The position numbers and the translations under genes are program-made. DNA of 64,000 nt from SHZL01 sp963784425 (GTDB lineage: Bacteria; Pseudomonadota; Gammaproteobacteria; Xanthomonadales; SZUA-36): assembly GCA_963784425.1 (NCBI GenBank), contig CAWARM010000012.1, positions 62,001-126,000 on the forward strand, read 5' to 3'. Below the pieces are notes generated by a model. That model was not told the origin of the DNA and did not search any database. It saw nothing but the letters and a program-made list of their open reading frames with translations. Of the stretch, positions 52,306 through 61,445 are shown one piece after another (positions within the stretch are counted from its first letter, which is position 1; each line of letters begins with the position of its first letter).

Positions 52306-53496
52306 ATGTCAAAAGCAAAATTTGAACGTACGAAGCCCCATGTAAACGTGGGAACGATTGGACATGTAGACCACGGCAAGACGACGCTGACGGCGGCGCT
52401 GACGAAGGTATGTTCAGAGGCACGAGGGGGCGAGTACAAGGCGTATGACCAGATTGACAACGCACCGGAAGAGCGGGCGCGCGGAATCACCATCGCCACG
52501 GCGCACGTGGAGTATGAGTCGGAGAACCGGCATTACGCGCACGTGGACTGCCCGGGGCACGCGGATTATGTGAAGAACATGATCACGGGTGCGGCGCAGA
52601 TGGACGGAGCGATTCTGGTGGTGTCAGCGGCGGATGGTCCGATGCCGCAGACGCGCGAGCACATTTTGCTGGCGCGCCAGGTGGGAGTGCCGTACATCCT
52701 GGTGTACCTGAACAAGGCGGACATGGTGGATGACGCGGAGTTGCTGGAACTGGTGGAGATGGAAGTGCGCGAGCTGCTGTCTTCGTACGAGTTTCCGGGT
52801 GATGACACGCCGATTGTGACGGGTTCGGCATTAAAGGCGCTGGAAGGAGATCCATCGGAGATCGGAGTGCCGTCGATTCAGCGCTTGCTGGATGCGCTGG
52901 ACAGTTATGTGCCGCAGCCGGTACGAGCGCTGGACAAGCCGTTTCTGCTGCCGATTGAGGACGTATTTTCGATCTCAGGCCGCGGCACGGTTGTGACGGG
53001 GCGAGTGGAGCGGGGCATTGTGAAGGTAGGCGAGGAAGTTGAGATTATCGGCATTCGCGCGACGCAGCGCACGACCTGCACGGGCGTAGAGATGTTTCGC
53101 AAGCTGCTGGATGAAGGACGGGCGGGCGATAACGTGGGGGTATTGTTGCGCGGGACCAAGCGTGATGATGTGGAGCGTGGCCAGGTACTGGCGCATCCGG
53201 GATCGATTACGCCGCACACGAAATTTGAGGCGGAAGTATACATTTTGTCGAAGGAAGAAGGCGGGCGACACACGCCATTTTTCAAGGGCTACCGGCCGCA
53301 GTTTTACTTTCGTACGACGGATGTGACGGGGGCGTGTGAGTTGCCGGAAGGAGTTGAGATGGTGATGCCGGGCGACAATGTGCAGATGCAGGTGACGTTG
53401 ATTGCACCGATTGCGATGGAAGAAGGGTTGCGCTTTGCGATACGCGAAGGCGGCCGCACGGTAGGTGCCGGTGTAGTAGCCAAGATCCACGAGTAA
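52306..53496 (+). CDS. tuf: Translation elongation factor Tu
   Basis: A 396-aa EF-Tu that delivers aminoacyl-tRNA to the ribosome. The P-loop is GHVDHGKT (19-26), followed by the DCPGH and NKAD nucleotide motifs; domains 2 and 3 are complete. GGAGA precedes the ATG. Switch I reads RGITIATAHVEY where most gammaproteobacteria have ITINT. Codon use is odd for so highly expressed a gene: Thr is nearly always ACG and Ala mostly GCG, unlike the flanking genes. It ends the tRNA-tuf operon; a second tuf near fusA is usual but lies outside the window. Confidence 0.97.
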   Translation: MSKAKFERTKPHVNVGTIGHVDHGKTTLTAALTKVCSEARGGEYKAYDQIDNAPEERARGITIATAHVEYESENRHYAHVDCPGHADYVKNMITGAAQMDGAILVVSAADGPMPQTREHILLARQVGVPYILVYLNKADMVDDAELLELVEMEVRELLSSYEFPGDDTPIVTGSALKALEGDPSEIGVPSIQRLLDALDSYVPQPVRALDKPFLLPIEDVFSISGRGTVVTGRVERGIVKVGEEVEIIGIRATQRTTCTGVEMFRKLLDEGRAGDNVGVLLRGTKRDDVERGQVLAHPGSITPHTKFEAEVYILSKEEGGRHTPFFKGYRPQFYFRTTDVTGACELPEGVEMVMPGDNVQMQVTLIAPIAMEEGLRFAIREGGRTVGAGVVAKIHE

Positions 53497-53508
53497 GTTT
53501 AGAGAGTT

Positions 53509-53584
53509 AGGCCAGTAGCTCAATTGGCAGAGCGGCGGTCTCCAAAACCGCAGGTTGGGGGTTCGATTCCCTCCTGGCCTGCCA
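53509..53584 (+). tRNA. tRNA-Trp (anticodon CCA)
   Basis: A 76-nt cloverleaf with acceptor AGGCCAG/CTGGCCT, discriminator G and encoded CCA. The anticodon stem GCGGT/ACCGC encloses CTCCAAA, giving CCA. Its place between tuf and secE is widely conserved. Confidence 0.97.
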
Positions 53585-53621
53585 GCAACGGGAAAACCGG
53601 GAAGCAGCAATAGCCGGAACT

Positions 53622-54002
53622 ATGAGTACAAAAGCGGAAACAGGTAAATCATCGCTGCTTAACACCTTGTTGTTGGCAGTGTCTGTGGTGCTCCTTCTGG
53701 GAGGCACTGCAGGCTATTACTATTTTCAGGATCTTGTTAATACCCCGATCCGGGTGGTAGCACTTATTGCTGTTGCCCTTATTGCGTCGTTTATAGCCGC
53801 GCAATCGGACAATGGCGCAGCGTTTTTTCGATTCCTCAAGGAGTCGGATATTGAACGCCGCAAAGTTGTCTGGCCGACCCATCAGGAAACGCTGCAAACG
53901 GCATTCATGGTGATCATTGTCGTTATTCTGATTTCGTTGTTGTTGGCTACCATCGACTGGTTGCTGGGTGCTGCGGTCAGAGCCCTGATAGGTGGAGTGT
54001 AA
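53622..54002 (+). CDS. secE: Preprotein translocase subunit SecE
   Basis: A 126-aa essential subunit of SecYEG. Three membrane segments (about 15-35, 42-60 and 95-118) give the long gammaproteobacterial form. The conserved cytoplasmic stretch ERRKVVWPTHQETLQT precedes the last helix. nusG follows after 3 bases. Confidence 0.95.
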   Translation: MSTKAETGKSSLLNTLLLAVSVVLLLGGTAGYYYFQDLVNTPIRVVALIAVALIASFIAAQSDNGAAFFRFLKESDIERRKVVWPTHQETLQTAFMVIIVVILISLLLATIDWLLGAAVRALIGGV

Positions 54003-54005
54003 TTA

Positions 54006-54539
54006 GTGACTAAACGTTGGTATGTCGTTCATGCCTATTCCGGGTTTGAAAAGCAGGTTAAGCGATCGCTGGAAGATCGCATCGTGCGAGCCGGGATGCA
54101 GGAGCATTTCGGTGAGGTCTTGGTGCCGACGGAAGAAGTAGTGGAAATGAAAGGCGGGCAGAAGCGTCGTTCAGACCGGAAATTTTTTCCCGGTTATGTG
54201 CTGGTTGAAATGGAAATGACGGATGAATCCTGGCATTTGGTGAAGGACGTTCCCAAAGTCATGGGGTTTATCGGGGGTACAGCAGATAAACCGGCGCCAA
54301 TCAGCAAGAGGGAAGCGGATGTCATCCTCAACAGGGTGCTGGAAGGGGTTGATAAACCAAGGCCGAAAGTGTTGTTTGAGCCTGGTGAAATGGTTCGCGT
54401 GGTCGATGGCCCCTTCAACGACTTCAATGGTGTCGTTGAAGCCGTTGACTACGATAAGAGTCGTCTGAAAGTGGCGGTGCTGATTTTTGGGCGTTCGACC
54501 CCGGTTGAACTCGAGTTTCAACAAGTGGAAAAAGCCTGA
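54006..54539 (+). CDS. nusG: Transcription termination/antitermination factor NusG
   Basis: A 177-aa NusG that binds RNA polymerase and links it to Rho or to ribosomal S10. The NGN domain starts KRWYVVHAYSGFEKQV and the C-terminal KOW domain carries the VRVVDGPFNDFNGVVE loop. The start is GTG at 54006, 3 bases after secE. The 155 bases that follow contain the rplK leader. Confidence 0.96.
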   Translation: MTKRWYVVHAYSGFEKQVKRSLEDRIVRAGMQEHFGEVLVPTEEVVEMKGGQKRRSDRKFFPGYVLVEMEMTDESWHLVKDVPKVMGFIGGTADKPAPISKREADVILNRVLEGVDKPRPKVLFEPGEMVRVVDGPFNDFNGVVEAVDYDKSRLKVAVLIFGRSTPVELEFQQVEKA

Positions 54540-54695
54540 AAGGCGGAATTTGGTAGAAAGTAAGAAGAGAGGTGTGGAGGGTTTATCTGGTCCATCTGGC
54601 CAGTTCAAACTGTCATCGACACCACGCGGTTAGTAAAGACTGACGGGGAGCCGAGCCACAAGTGGGCCGGCGCTTGAACCCGGGGAGCAATGAAA
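54540..54695 (+). promoter_or_regulatory. rplK leader, possible L1-binding site
   Basis: The gap before rplK holds no gene. A G-rich stretch, GACGGGGAGCCGAG, and the following GGGCCGGCGC...CCCGGGG could fold near the rplK start. L1 represses the L11-L1 mRNA through such a leader in E. coli, so a site here is expected; I cannot confirm the fold by eye. Confidence 0.3.
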
Positions 54696-55130
54696 ATGGC
54701 AAAGAAAGTTGCAGCGTATATCAAGCTGCAGGTGCCGGCAGGTGCCGCAAACCCAAGCCCACCGGTGGGCCCGGCTCTGGGTCAGCATGGTGTAAATATC
54801 ATGGAATTTTGCAAGACATTCAATGCCAGGACCCAAGGCATGGAGAATGGCATGCCGATTCCGGTGATCATCACTGTCTATTCTGATCGCAGTTTTACGT
54901 TCATCACCAAGACCCCACCAGCAGCAGTCCTCCTGAAAAAAGCTGCGGGTATTCCAAAAGGTAGCGGAGAACCCAACACCAAGAAAGTTGGTACGGTCAC
55001 GCGCGCCCAATTGGAGGAAATTGCCAAGCTCAAGGAACCTGACATTACAGCAGCGACTGTGGAAGCTGCAGTTCGCACGATCGCAGGAACAGCCCGAAGC
55101 ATGGGTCTGAATGTTACAGGAGTCGAGTGA
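54696..55130 (+). CDS. rplK: 50S ribosomal protein uL11
   Basis: A 144-aa L11 of the GTPase-associated centre. It begins MAKKVAAYIKLQVPAG and has the NPSPPVGPALGQHGVNIMEF core. The ATG at 54696 is chosen over an in-frame ATG two codons earlier: it matches the family start and places GGGGAG at proper distance. Its stop overlaps the rplA start (TGATG), so the pair is coupled. Confidence 0.97.
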   Translation: MAKKVAAYIKLQVPAGAANPSPPVGPALGQHGVNIMEFCKTFNARTQGMENGMPIPVIITVYSDRSFTFITKTPPAAVLLKKAAGIPKGSGEPNTKKVGTVTRAQLEEIAKLKEPDITAATVEAAVRTIAGTARSMGLNVTGVE

Positions 55131-55825
55131 TGGCCAGGTTAAGCAAGAGAATCAAATCCATACGTGAGCAATTGGTGCCAGGCAAAACCTATCCGGTTTT
55201 GGAAGCGCTGGCCATCCTGAAGAAATCCAGCAAGGTGAAGTTCACGGAATCGGTTGACGTTGCCATTCGCCTCGGTGTCGATTCGCGTAAGTCCGAGCAA
55301 AATGTGCGTGGTTCCACTGTGTTGCCCAACGGTACGGGTAAGAATGTTCGGGTCGCCGTTTTTGCGCAGGGCGAAAACGCAGAAAAAGCGAAAGCTGCGG
55401 GTGCCGACGTGGTGGGCATGGATGACTTGCACGACCGGATGAAAGAAGGTGATCTGAATTTTGACGTGGTTATTGCCACGCCGGATGCCATGCGGGTAGT
55501 GGGCAAGTTGGGCCAGTTACTGGGTCCGCGTGGACTAATGCCGAACCCGAAAGTTGGCACCGTTTCCACCGACGTTGAAACAGCGGTCCGGAATGCAAAG
55601 GCGGGCCAGGTGAGGTATCGCACCGACAAGGCAGGTATCGTCCATTCGACTATTGGTAAAGCAAATTTTGAAGTAGATGCTTTGAAGGGAAACCTTGATG
55701 CCTTGTTAAAGGATCTGGTCAAGCTGAAGCCTTCCTCGGCCAAGGGGATTTACCTGCAGAAGATCGCGTTGTCCACGACCATGGGCCCGGGAATTGTGGT
55801 TGACCAAAGTTCACTGAGTTATTGA
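55130..55825 (+). CDS. rplA: 50S ribosomal protein uL1
   Basis: A 231-aa L1 of the ribosomal L1 stalk and likely repressor of its own operon. The MARLSKRIK start and the GPRGLMPNPKVGTVS signature are present. The ATG at 55130 shares a base with the rplK stop. A 291-base leader then separates it from rplJ. Confidence 0.97.
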   Translation: MARLSKRIKSIREQLVPGKTYPVLEALAILKKSSKVKFTESVDVAIRLGVDSRKSEQNVRGSTVLPNGTGKNVRVAVFAQGENAEKAKAAGADVVGMDDLHDRMKEGDLNFDVVIATPDAMRVVGKLGQLLGPRGLMPNPKVGTVSTDVETAVRNAKAGQVRYRTDKAGIVHSTIGKANFEVDALKGNLDALLKDLVKLKPSSAKGIYLQKIALSTTMGPGIVVDQSSLSY

Positions 55826-56116
55826 TAGAAATTTTGTTTCCGGGTTGGAGTCAGGCCCGGAAGCAGATTGGCGGTCTTGCCAATTGACAGGCAGAACGTC
55901 TAAGACCGCAGGTGCGGATTGGCTCTTTGAGACAAACCGTTTAAGAGTGGTCCGGGTAACCGGCTACAGCCTGCGCAGATGGTGGCTGCCTGACCACTCA
56001 AGTACTTCGACGTGTCACGACGAGTGGACACGGTAAAGCGCTTGAGTGGTCAGGTCTCCACTGGAATTGAGTCACTAAGGCTGTTAATTCGGCCCTCAGG
56101 CTCCAGGAGGTAATCA
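55826..56116 (+). ncRNA. L10 (rplJL) mRNA leader
   Basis: The untranslated region before rplJ is rich in helices. The core stem CGCAGG (55907-55912)/CCTGCG (55970-55975) with the following CAGATGGTGG resembles the gammaproteobacterial L10 leader, bound by L10-L7/L12 to repress translation. A perfect 14-bp hairpin spans 55989-56002 and 56041-56054. Competing pairings exist: GCGGTCTT (55871-55878) with AAGACCGC (55902-55909), and GAGTGGTC (55945-55952) with GACCACTC (55992-55999). The gene order and core motif are the basis for the call; the switch is inference. Confidence 0.6.
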
Positions 56117-56644
56117 ATGGCGCTCAATCTTGAGCAAAAGAAGGCAGTAGTTGCAGAAGTGGCCAATGTGGCTAATTCGGCACTTGCTGCTGTTGCTGCG
56201 GAGTATAGCGGGCTTACTGTTGGGGAGATGACTGATCTTCGTGTTAAGGCACGGGCCAGTGGAGTCTATCTCAAGGTAGCCAAGAACACTCTGGTGCGCA
56301 AAGCAGTCGAAGGTACCGAGTTCGAGTGCATGCAGGAACAACTTACGGGGCCGCTCCTGTATGCGTTCAGCATGAGCGATCCCGGTGCTGCTGCACGTCT
56401 TGTCAAGGACTACGCAAAGGAACACAACAAACTAATAGCACGATTGGTGGCCGTGGGCGGCCAGCTGTACGGCGCTTCCGAATTGGATCGCATGTCCAAG
56501 CTGCCAACTTTCGACCAGGCAATTGCACTGCTGATGGCTGTGATGAAAGCTCCCATCGAGAAGTTTGTACGTACTCTTGCCGAACCCCATGCCAAGCTGG
56601 TGCGGACGGTTGCTGCTGTGCGCGATGCAAAGCAGGCTGCTTGA
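56117..56644 (+). CDS. rplJ: 50S ribosomal protein uL10
   Basis: A 175-aa L10, the base of the ribosomal stalk that binds L7/L12 dimers through its C-terminal helix. The MALNLEQKKAVVAEV start is standard. A strong AGGAGG precedes the ATG. It is the first gene of the rplJ-rplL-rpoB-rpoC run and is controlled by the leader before it. Confidence 0.97.
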   Translation: MALNLEQKKAVVAEVANVANSALAAVAAEYSGLTVGEMTDLRVKARASGVYLKVAKNTLVRKAVEGTEFECMQEQLTGPLLYAFSMSDPGAAARLVKDYAKEHNKLIARLVAVGGQLYGASELDRMSKLPTFDQAIALLMAVMKAPIEKFVRTLAEPHAKLVRTVAAVRDAKQAA

Positions 56645-56698
56645 AATTTCAATCCCTCAGTGGGTAATTAAACCCCTGTAACTAACACGGAGACGACA

Positions 56699-57073
56699 AT
56701 GGCCGTTTCAAAAGAAGACATTTTAGAGACAATTTCCAACATGAGCGTGATGGACGTCGTAGACCTCATCAGTGCGATGGAGGAAAAGTTCGGTGTTTCA
56801 GCTGCTGCGGTTGCAGTAGCAGCCGGCCCGGTTGCTGGCCCTGCTGCAGTTGTGGAAGAGCAAACGGAGTTTAACGTAGTACTGGCCGCATTTGGCGCCA
56901 ACAAGGTTCCAGTGATCAAGGTTGTGCGCGAGATCACCGGTCTGGGCCTGAAGGAAGCCAAAGACCTGGTTGAAGGCGCACCTTCAAATGTGAAGGAAGC
57001 TGTCTCCAAGGCCGAAGCTGCCGAAATCAAGAAGAAACTCGAAGAAGTAGGCGCTACTGTCGAGGTTAAGTAA
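56699..57073 (+). CDS. rplL: 50S ribosomal protein bL12 (L7/L12)
   Basis: A 124-aa L7/L12 with an N-terminal dimerisation domain, an Ala/Val/Gly/Pro-rich hinge (about 38-55), and the C-terminal factor-binding domain (KVVREITGLGLKEAKDLVEG). ACGGAGA precedes the ATG. It lies 54 bases after rplJ. Confidence 0.98.
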   Translation: MAVSKEDILETISNMSVMDVVDLISAMEEKFGVSAAAVAVAAGPVAGPAAVVEEQTEFNVVLAAFGANKVPVIKVVREITGLGLKEAKDLVEGAPSNVKEAVSKAEAAEIKKKLEEVGATVEVK

Positions 57074-57075
57074 GT

Positions 57076-57123
57076 CTTGGTTTCTGGCTTGGTCTTTGGC
57101 TCAGTCTCTGGCTTAGGCCCTGG
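57076..57123 (+). repeat. Four 12-nt tandem repeats after rplL
   Basis: Directly after the rplL stop, four degenerate 12-nt units follow the pattern CTTRGTYTYTGG (starting at 57076, 57088, 57100, 57112). They are pyrimidine- and G-rich and noncoding. No equivalent is known to me at this junction. Confidence 0.65.
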
Positions 57124-57145
57124 GCTGCGAGGCTAATACAGGAAT

Positions 57146-57171
57146 GGGCTGGGGACGAAAGTCTCCGGCCT
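57146..57171 (+). terminator. GAAA-capped hairpin in the rplL-rpoB gap, possible attenuator
   Basis: A stem of about 10 bp (GGGCTGGGGAC/GTCTCCGGCC region, with G-U pairs) closes on a GAAA tetraloop and is followed by TTCTTCCGTTT. In E. coli this junction holds an attenuator and an RNase III site that lower rpoBC expression relative to the ribosomal genes. The U-tract here is broken, so partial termination or processing are both possible. Confidence 0.4.
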
Positions 57172-57345
57172 TCTTCCGTTTGTGCACGTATGCGATACGC
57201 GAATGTTTTCAGTTTTGTCGCAGCGGATGTGCAACAAGAAAAATCGGGATGGCAATGCTGCATACCGGACCAGCAGCCGGACAGAACGGCGCTGGTTGAA
57301 CCAAACCAGAAAGAACATTGATCGCAAACTAGGCGGATTCAAAAC

Positions 57346-60300
57346 ATGAGCTACTCTTTCACGGAAAAAAAGCGCATTCGCAAGGATTTCGGTAAACGTA
57401 AGTCCATTCTGGACGTACCTTACCTGCTTGAAACGCAGATCCACTCCTACCGGGAGTTTCTGCAGGTAGACATAAGTGAAGACGATCGCCGTGAACGTGG
57501 GTTGCACGGGGCTTTGAAATCCGTTTTCCCAATTGTGTCCTACTCGGGCAATGCCGCGTTGGAATACGTTAGTTACAAACTGGGCGAGCCGGCGTTTGAC
57601 GTAAAAGAGTGCAAGCTGCGCGGGATGTCCTATGGCGCGCCATTGAGGGTTAAAGTGCGCCTCGTCATTTATGACAAGGACAGCTCCGCAAAGGTCAAGC
57701 CTGTCAAGTACGTTAAGGAACAGGAAGTGTACATGGGCGATTTACCGCTCATGACGGACACTGGCACATTCATTGTCAACGGTACTGAGCGGGTTATCGT
57801 TTCCCAGCTGCATCGTTCGCCCGGTGTGTTCTTTGATCACGACAAAGGCAAGACGCATTCCAGCGGGAAGCTTTTGTTTTCGGCTCGTGTCATTCCCTAT
57901 CGTGGCTCCTGGCTGGATTTTGAATTTGACCCCAAGGACTGCATCTTCACGCGCATTGACCGCCGCCGCAAACTGCCCGTTTCCATCCTGCTGCGAGCCT
58001 TGGGAATGGAAGACGAAGAAATACTTGATCGCTTTTTCGACACAAGCAAGATCACACTTAAGAAAGCCGGCGCCAAGCTGGAACTCGTTGCCAGTCGCTT
58101 GCGGGGTGACACTGCATTATTTGATATCAAGGGAGCGAGAGGGGAAGTCATCGTTCCTACTGGCAAGCGCATCACCGCGCGACACGTCAAGCTGATCGAA
58201 GAAGCCGGGGTGAAATCGCTGGACGTCCCCGATGACTACTTGTTGGGAAAGGTGATTGCACACAATATCGTTAACAAGGAGTCCGGTGAGCTGCTGGCTG
58301 CGGCAAATACAGAAATCACTGAAGAATTACTCGAATCAGTGCGTGAAGCGGACATCAAGATGCTTCACATTCTCTATATCAACGATCTCGATCAGGGTCC
58401 CTATATTTCGAATACGTTGAAAATTGACCCAACCAGCAATCAACTGGAAGCGCTGGTCGAAATATATCGAATGATGCGCCCCGGTGAACCGCCGACCAAG
58501 GACGCTGCCCAGAATCTATTCAAGAATCTGTTCTTCACGGATGAGCGCTACGACCTTTCCGAAGTTGGACGCATGAAGTTCAACCGCAGGGTTGGGCGCA
58601 AGGAGGTAACCGGTTCGGGTGTTCTGGACCGGGAGGACGTACTTGAGGTGCTGCGCGTTCTGATCGACATTCGTAACGGTAAAGGCGGGGTTGATGATAT
58701 CGATCACCTGGGTAACCGGCGGGTGCGCAGTGTTGGGGAAATGGCTGAAAACGTATTCCGTGTCGGCCTGGTTCGGGTTGAACGCGCAGTGCGCGAGCGT
58801 TTGTCTGTTGCAGAAAGCGAGGGCCTTTCTCCTCAGGAGTTGATAAACGCCAAGCCTGTTGCCGCGGCTGTGAAGGAATTTTTCGGCTCTTCCCAGTTGA
58901 GTCAGTTCATGGACCAGAATAACCCTCTCTCGGAAGTCACGCACAAGCGCCGTGTCTCGGCCCTCGGGCCCGGTGGTTTGACGCGCGAACGCGCTGGTTT
59001 TGAGGTTCGAGACGTGCACCCGACTCATTACGGGCGGGTTTGTCCTATTGAAACACCTGAAGGCCCGAACATCGGGTTGATTAACTCATTGGCCGTGTAC
59101 GCGCGCACCAATGACTACGGCTTTCTGGAAACACCGTATCGCAAAGTTGCTAACAGCAAGGTTACAGGTGAAGTTGAGTATCTCTCCGCGATTGAAGAGG
59201 GGGATTTCGTAATTGCGCAGGCTAATGCAGAACTTGACCGGCACGGCAAGTTCACAGATGAATTTGTTCCCTGCCGCCATCTTGGCGAATTCACTCTTAA
59301 AGAGCCCGCGGCAATCAGCTTTATGGACGTATCCCCGAAACAGATAGTTTCAGTGGCTGCGTCCCTGGTTCCATTCCTCGAGCACGATGATGCCAACCGC
59401 GCATTGATGGGCTCCAACATGCAGCGACAGGCGGTGCCAACGCTTAAGTCTGAAAAGCCTCTGGTAGGAACCGGAATGGAGCGCTCCGTAGCCACCGATT
59501 CCGGCGTTACTGCCGTAGCCAAGCGTGGCGGAATGGTCGACCAGGTGGATGCCGGCCGCATCGTGGTGCGGGCGAACGAAGAAGAAGTTCCTGTCGGTGA
59601 TCCTGGCGTGGACATTTACAACCTTACCAAGTACCAGCGATCGAACCAGAATACCTGCATGAACCAACGGCCACTGGTCAGGGTGGGTGACATCGTATCC
59701 GTTGGCGATGTGCTGGCAGACGGGCCATCAACTGACCTGGGTGAACTTGCCCTGGGGCAGAACATGTTGGTGGCCTTTATGCCATGGAATGGATACAACT
59801 TCGAAGACTCAATCCTCATTTCTGAACGGGTGGTTCAGGAAGACCGTTACACAACTATCCATATCGAAGAGTTAACTTGCGTAGCGCGTGACACAAAGCT
59901 GGGTTCGGAGGAAATCACTGCCGACATTCCAAATGTTGGTGAGCACAACCTCAACAAGCTTGATCAGTCCGGTATCGTCTATATCGGAGCCGAGGTAAGC
60001 GCTGGTGACATTCTGGTAGGCAAGGTAACGCCGAAGGGCGAAACCCAGCTTACACCGGAAGAGAAACTCTTGCGGGCGATCTTTGGTGAGAAGGCCTCTG
60101 ACGTCAAAGATACGTCACTGCGTGTTCCGTCCGGAATGGATGGCACTGTCATAGATGTTCAGGTCTTCACTCGCGATGGCGTTGAAAAAGATTCTCGGGC
60201 GATTTCCATTGAGAAAGAGCAGCTGCGGCAAGTGAGAAAGGATCTGGACGATCAGTTACGCATTGTTGAAGGGGCCATTTACCAGCGCTTGCGTAATGCT

Positions 60301-61428
60301 TTAACCGGAAAGATGGCCGACAAGGGTCCAAAAGGCCTGAAAAAAGGCAGCAAGATTACCGCCGCCTACCTTGACGGCCTGGAATACGAGGAATGGTTCA
60401 AGATCCGCATGCGTAATAATGATGTCAACGAGATGCTTGAACAGCTTGCTGACCAGATCAAATCGCAACGCAAAGTTTTTGACGCTCGTTTCGATGTGAA
60501 GAAGGGAAAGATTACCCAAGGCGATGATCTTGCGCCCGGCGTATTGAAGATGGTGAAAGTGTACCTGGCCGTCAGGCGGCGTATCCAGCCGGGTGACAAA
60601 ATGGCCGGCCGACACGGGAACAAGGGCGTAATTTCCATGATTGTCCCTACCGAGGACATGCCCTATATGGAAGACGGTACGCCAGTCGACATCGTTCTGA
60701 ATCCATTGGGAGTGCCTTCCCGAATGAATATTGGCCAGGTGCTGGAAACTCACCTGGGGTGGGCGGCTAAAGGGCTCGGGCACCGGATTGGCGAAATGCT
60801 GCAGTTGAAAAATGCCACGGTCGAGCTACGTAAATTCCTCGATCAGGTATACAACAGCGACCGCAAAGGCAGGGTAAATCTGGGCGAGTTTACTGACGAA
60901 GAAATTTTGACCATGTCAGAAAACCTGGAAGAAGGCGTGCCCATGGCAACACCCGTATTTGACGGTGCGAATGAAGCTGAGATCAAGCATCTGTTGAAAT
61001 TGGCGGGTCTGCCAGAGAGTGGACAGACAATGTTGTATGACGGTCGAACCGGTGACTCGTTTGAACGTCCGATAACAGTTGGATACATGTACATGTTGAA
61101 GTTGAATCACCTCGTCGATGACAAAATGCACGCGCGGTCTACGGGTCCATACAGCCTGGTTACCCAGCAGCCATTGGGTGGCAAAGCGCAGTTTGGTGGT
61201 CAGAGATTCGGTGAAATGGAAGTATGGGCACTCGAAGCATACGGTGCTGCTTACACATTGCAAGAGATGTTGACCGTGAAATCTGACGATGTCCTCGGTC
61301 GAAACCAGATGTACAAGAACATTGTCGATGGAAACCACGAGATGTCCGCGGGAATGCCGGAGTCCTTCAACGTTTTGGTGAAGGAAATCCGTTCTCTCGG
61401 TATCAACATCGAACTCATAGAAACCTGA
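57346..61428 (+). CDS. rpoB: DNA-directed RNA polymerase subunit beta
   Basis: A 1360-aa beta subunit (E. coli 1342). The rifampicin region reads GSSQLSQFMDQNNPLSEV then HKRRVSALGPGGL, with wild-type residues at the usual resistance positions. The catalytic-side GRVCPIETPEGPNIGLI and the C-terminal clamp segments are complete. It follows rplL after 272 bases that contain repeats and a hairpin. rpoC starts 17 bases later. Confidence 0.98.
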   Translation: MSYSFTEKKRIRKDFGKRKSILDVPYLLETQIHSYREFLQVDISEDDRRERGLHGALKSVFPIVSYSGNAALEYVSYKLGEPAFDVKECKLRGMSYGAPLRVKVRLVIYDKDSSAKVKPVKYVKEQEVYMGDLPLMTDTGTFIVNGTERVIVSQLHRSPGVFFDHDKGKTHSSGKLLFSARVIPYRGSWLDFEFDPKDCIFTRIDRRRKLPVSILLRALGMEDEEILDRFFDTSKITLKKAGAKLELVASRLRGDTALFDIKGARGEVIVPTGKRITARHVKLIEEAGVKSLDVPDDYLLGKVIAHNIVNKESGELLAAANTEITEELLESVREADIKMLHILYINDLDQGPYISNTLKIDPTSNQLEALVEIYRMMRPGEPPTKDAAQNLFKNLFFTDERYDLSEVGRMKFNRRVGRKEVTGSGVLDREDVLEVLRVLIDIRNGKGGVDDIDHLGNRRVRSVGEMAENVFRVGLVRVERAVRERLSVAESEGLSPQELINAKPVAAAVKEFFGSSQLSQFMDQNNPLSEVTHKRRVSALGPGGLTRERAGFEVRDVHPTHYGRVCPIETPEGPNIGLINSLAVYARTNDYGFLETPYRKVANSKVTGEVEYLSAIEEGDFVIAQANAELDRHGKFTDEFVPCRHLGEFTLKEPAAISFMDVSPKQIVSVAASLVPFLEHDDANRALMGSNMQRQAVPTLKSEKPLVGTGMERSVATDSGVTAVAKRGGMVDQVDAGRIVVRANEEEVPVGDPGVDIYNLTKYQRSNQNTCMNQRPLVRVGDIVSVGDVLADGPSTDLGELALGQNMLVAFMPWNGYNFEDSILISERVVQEDRYTTIHIEELTCVARDTKLGSEEITADIPNVGEHNLNKLDQSGIVYIGAEVSAGDILVGKVTPKGETQLTPEEKLLRAIFGEKASDVKDTSLRVPSGMDGTVIDVQVFTRDGVEKDSRAISIEKEQLRQVRKDLDDQLRIVEGAIYQRLRNALTGKMADKGPKGLKKGSKITAAYLDGLEYEEWFKIRMRNNDVNEMLEQLADQIKSQRKVFDARFDVKKGKITQGDDLAPGVLKMVKVYLAVRRRIQPGDKMAGRHGNKGVISMIVPTEDMPYMEDGTPVDIVLNPLGVPSRMNIGQVLETHLGWAAKGLGHRIGEMLQLKNATVELRKFLDQVYNSDRKGRVNLGEFTDEEILTMSENLEEGVPMATPVFDGANEAEIKHLLKLAGLPESGQTMLYDGRTGDSFERPITVGYMYMLKLNHLVDDKMHARSTGPYSLVTQQPLGGKAQFGGQRFGEMEVWALEAYGAAYTLQEMLTVKSDDVLGRNQMYKNIVDGNHEMSAGMPESFNVLVKEIRSLGINIELIET

Positions 61429-61445
61429 TCAGGAGGAGATGGGCA

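Noticed and set aside
58900..59000. Possible rifampicin-resistance changes in rpoB
   Set aside because: The cluster reads as wild type at the usual Asp, His and Ser positions.
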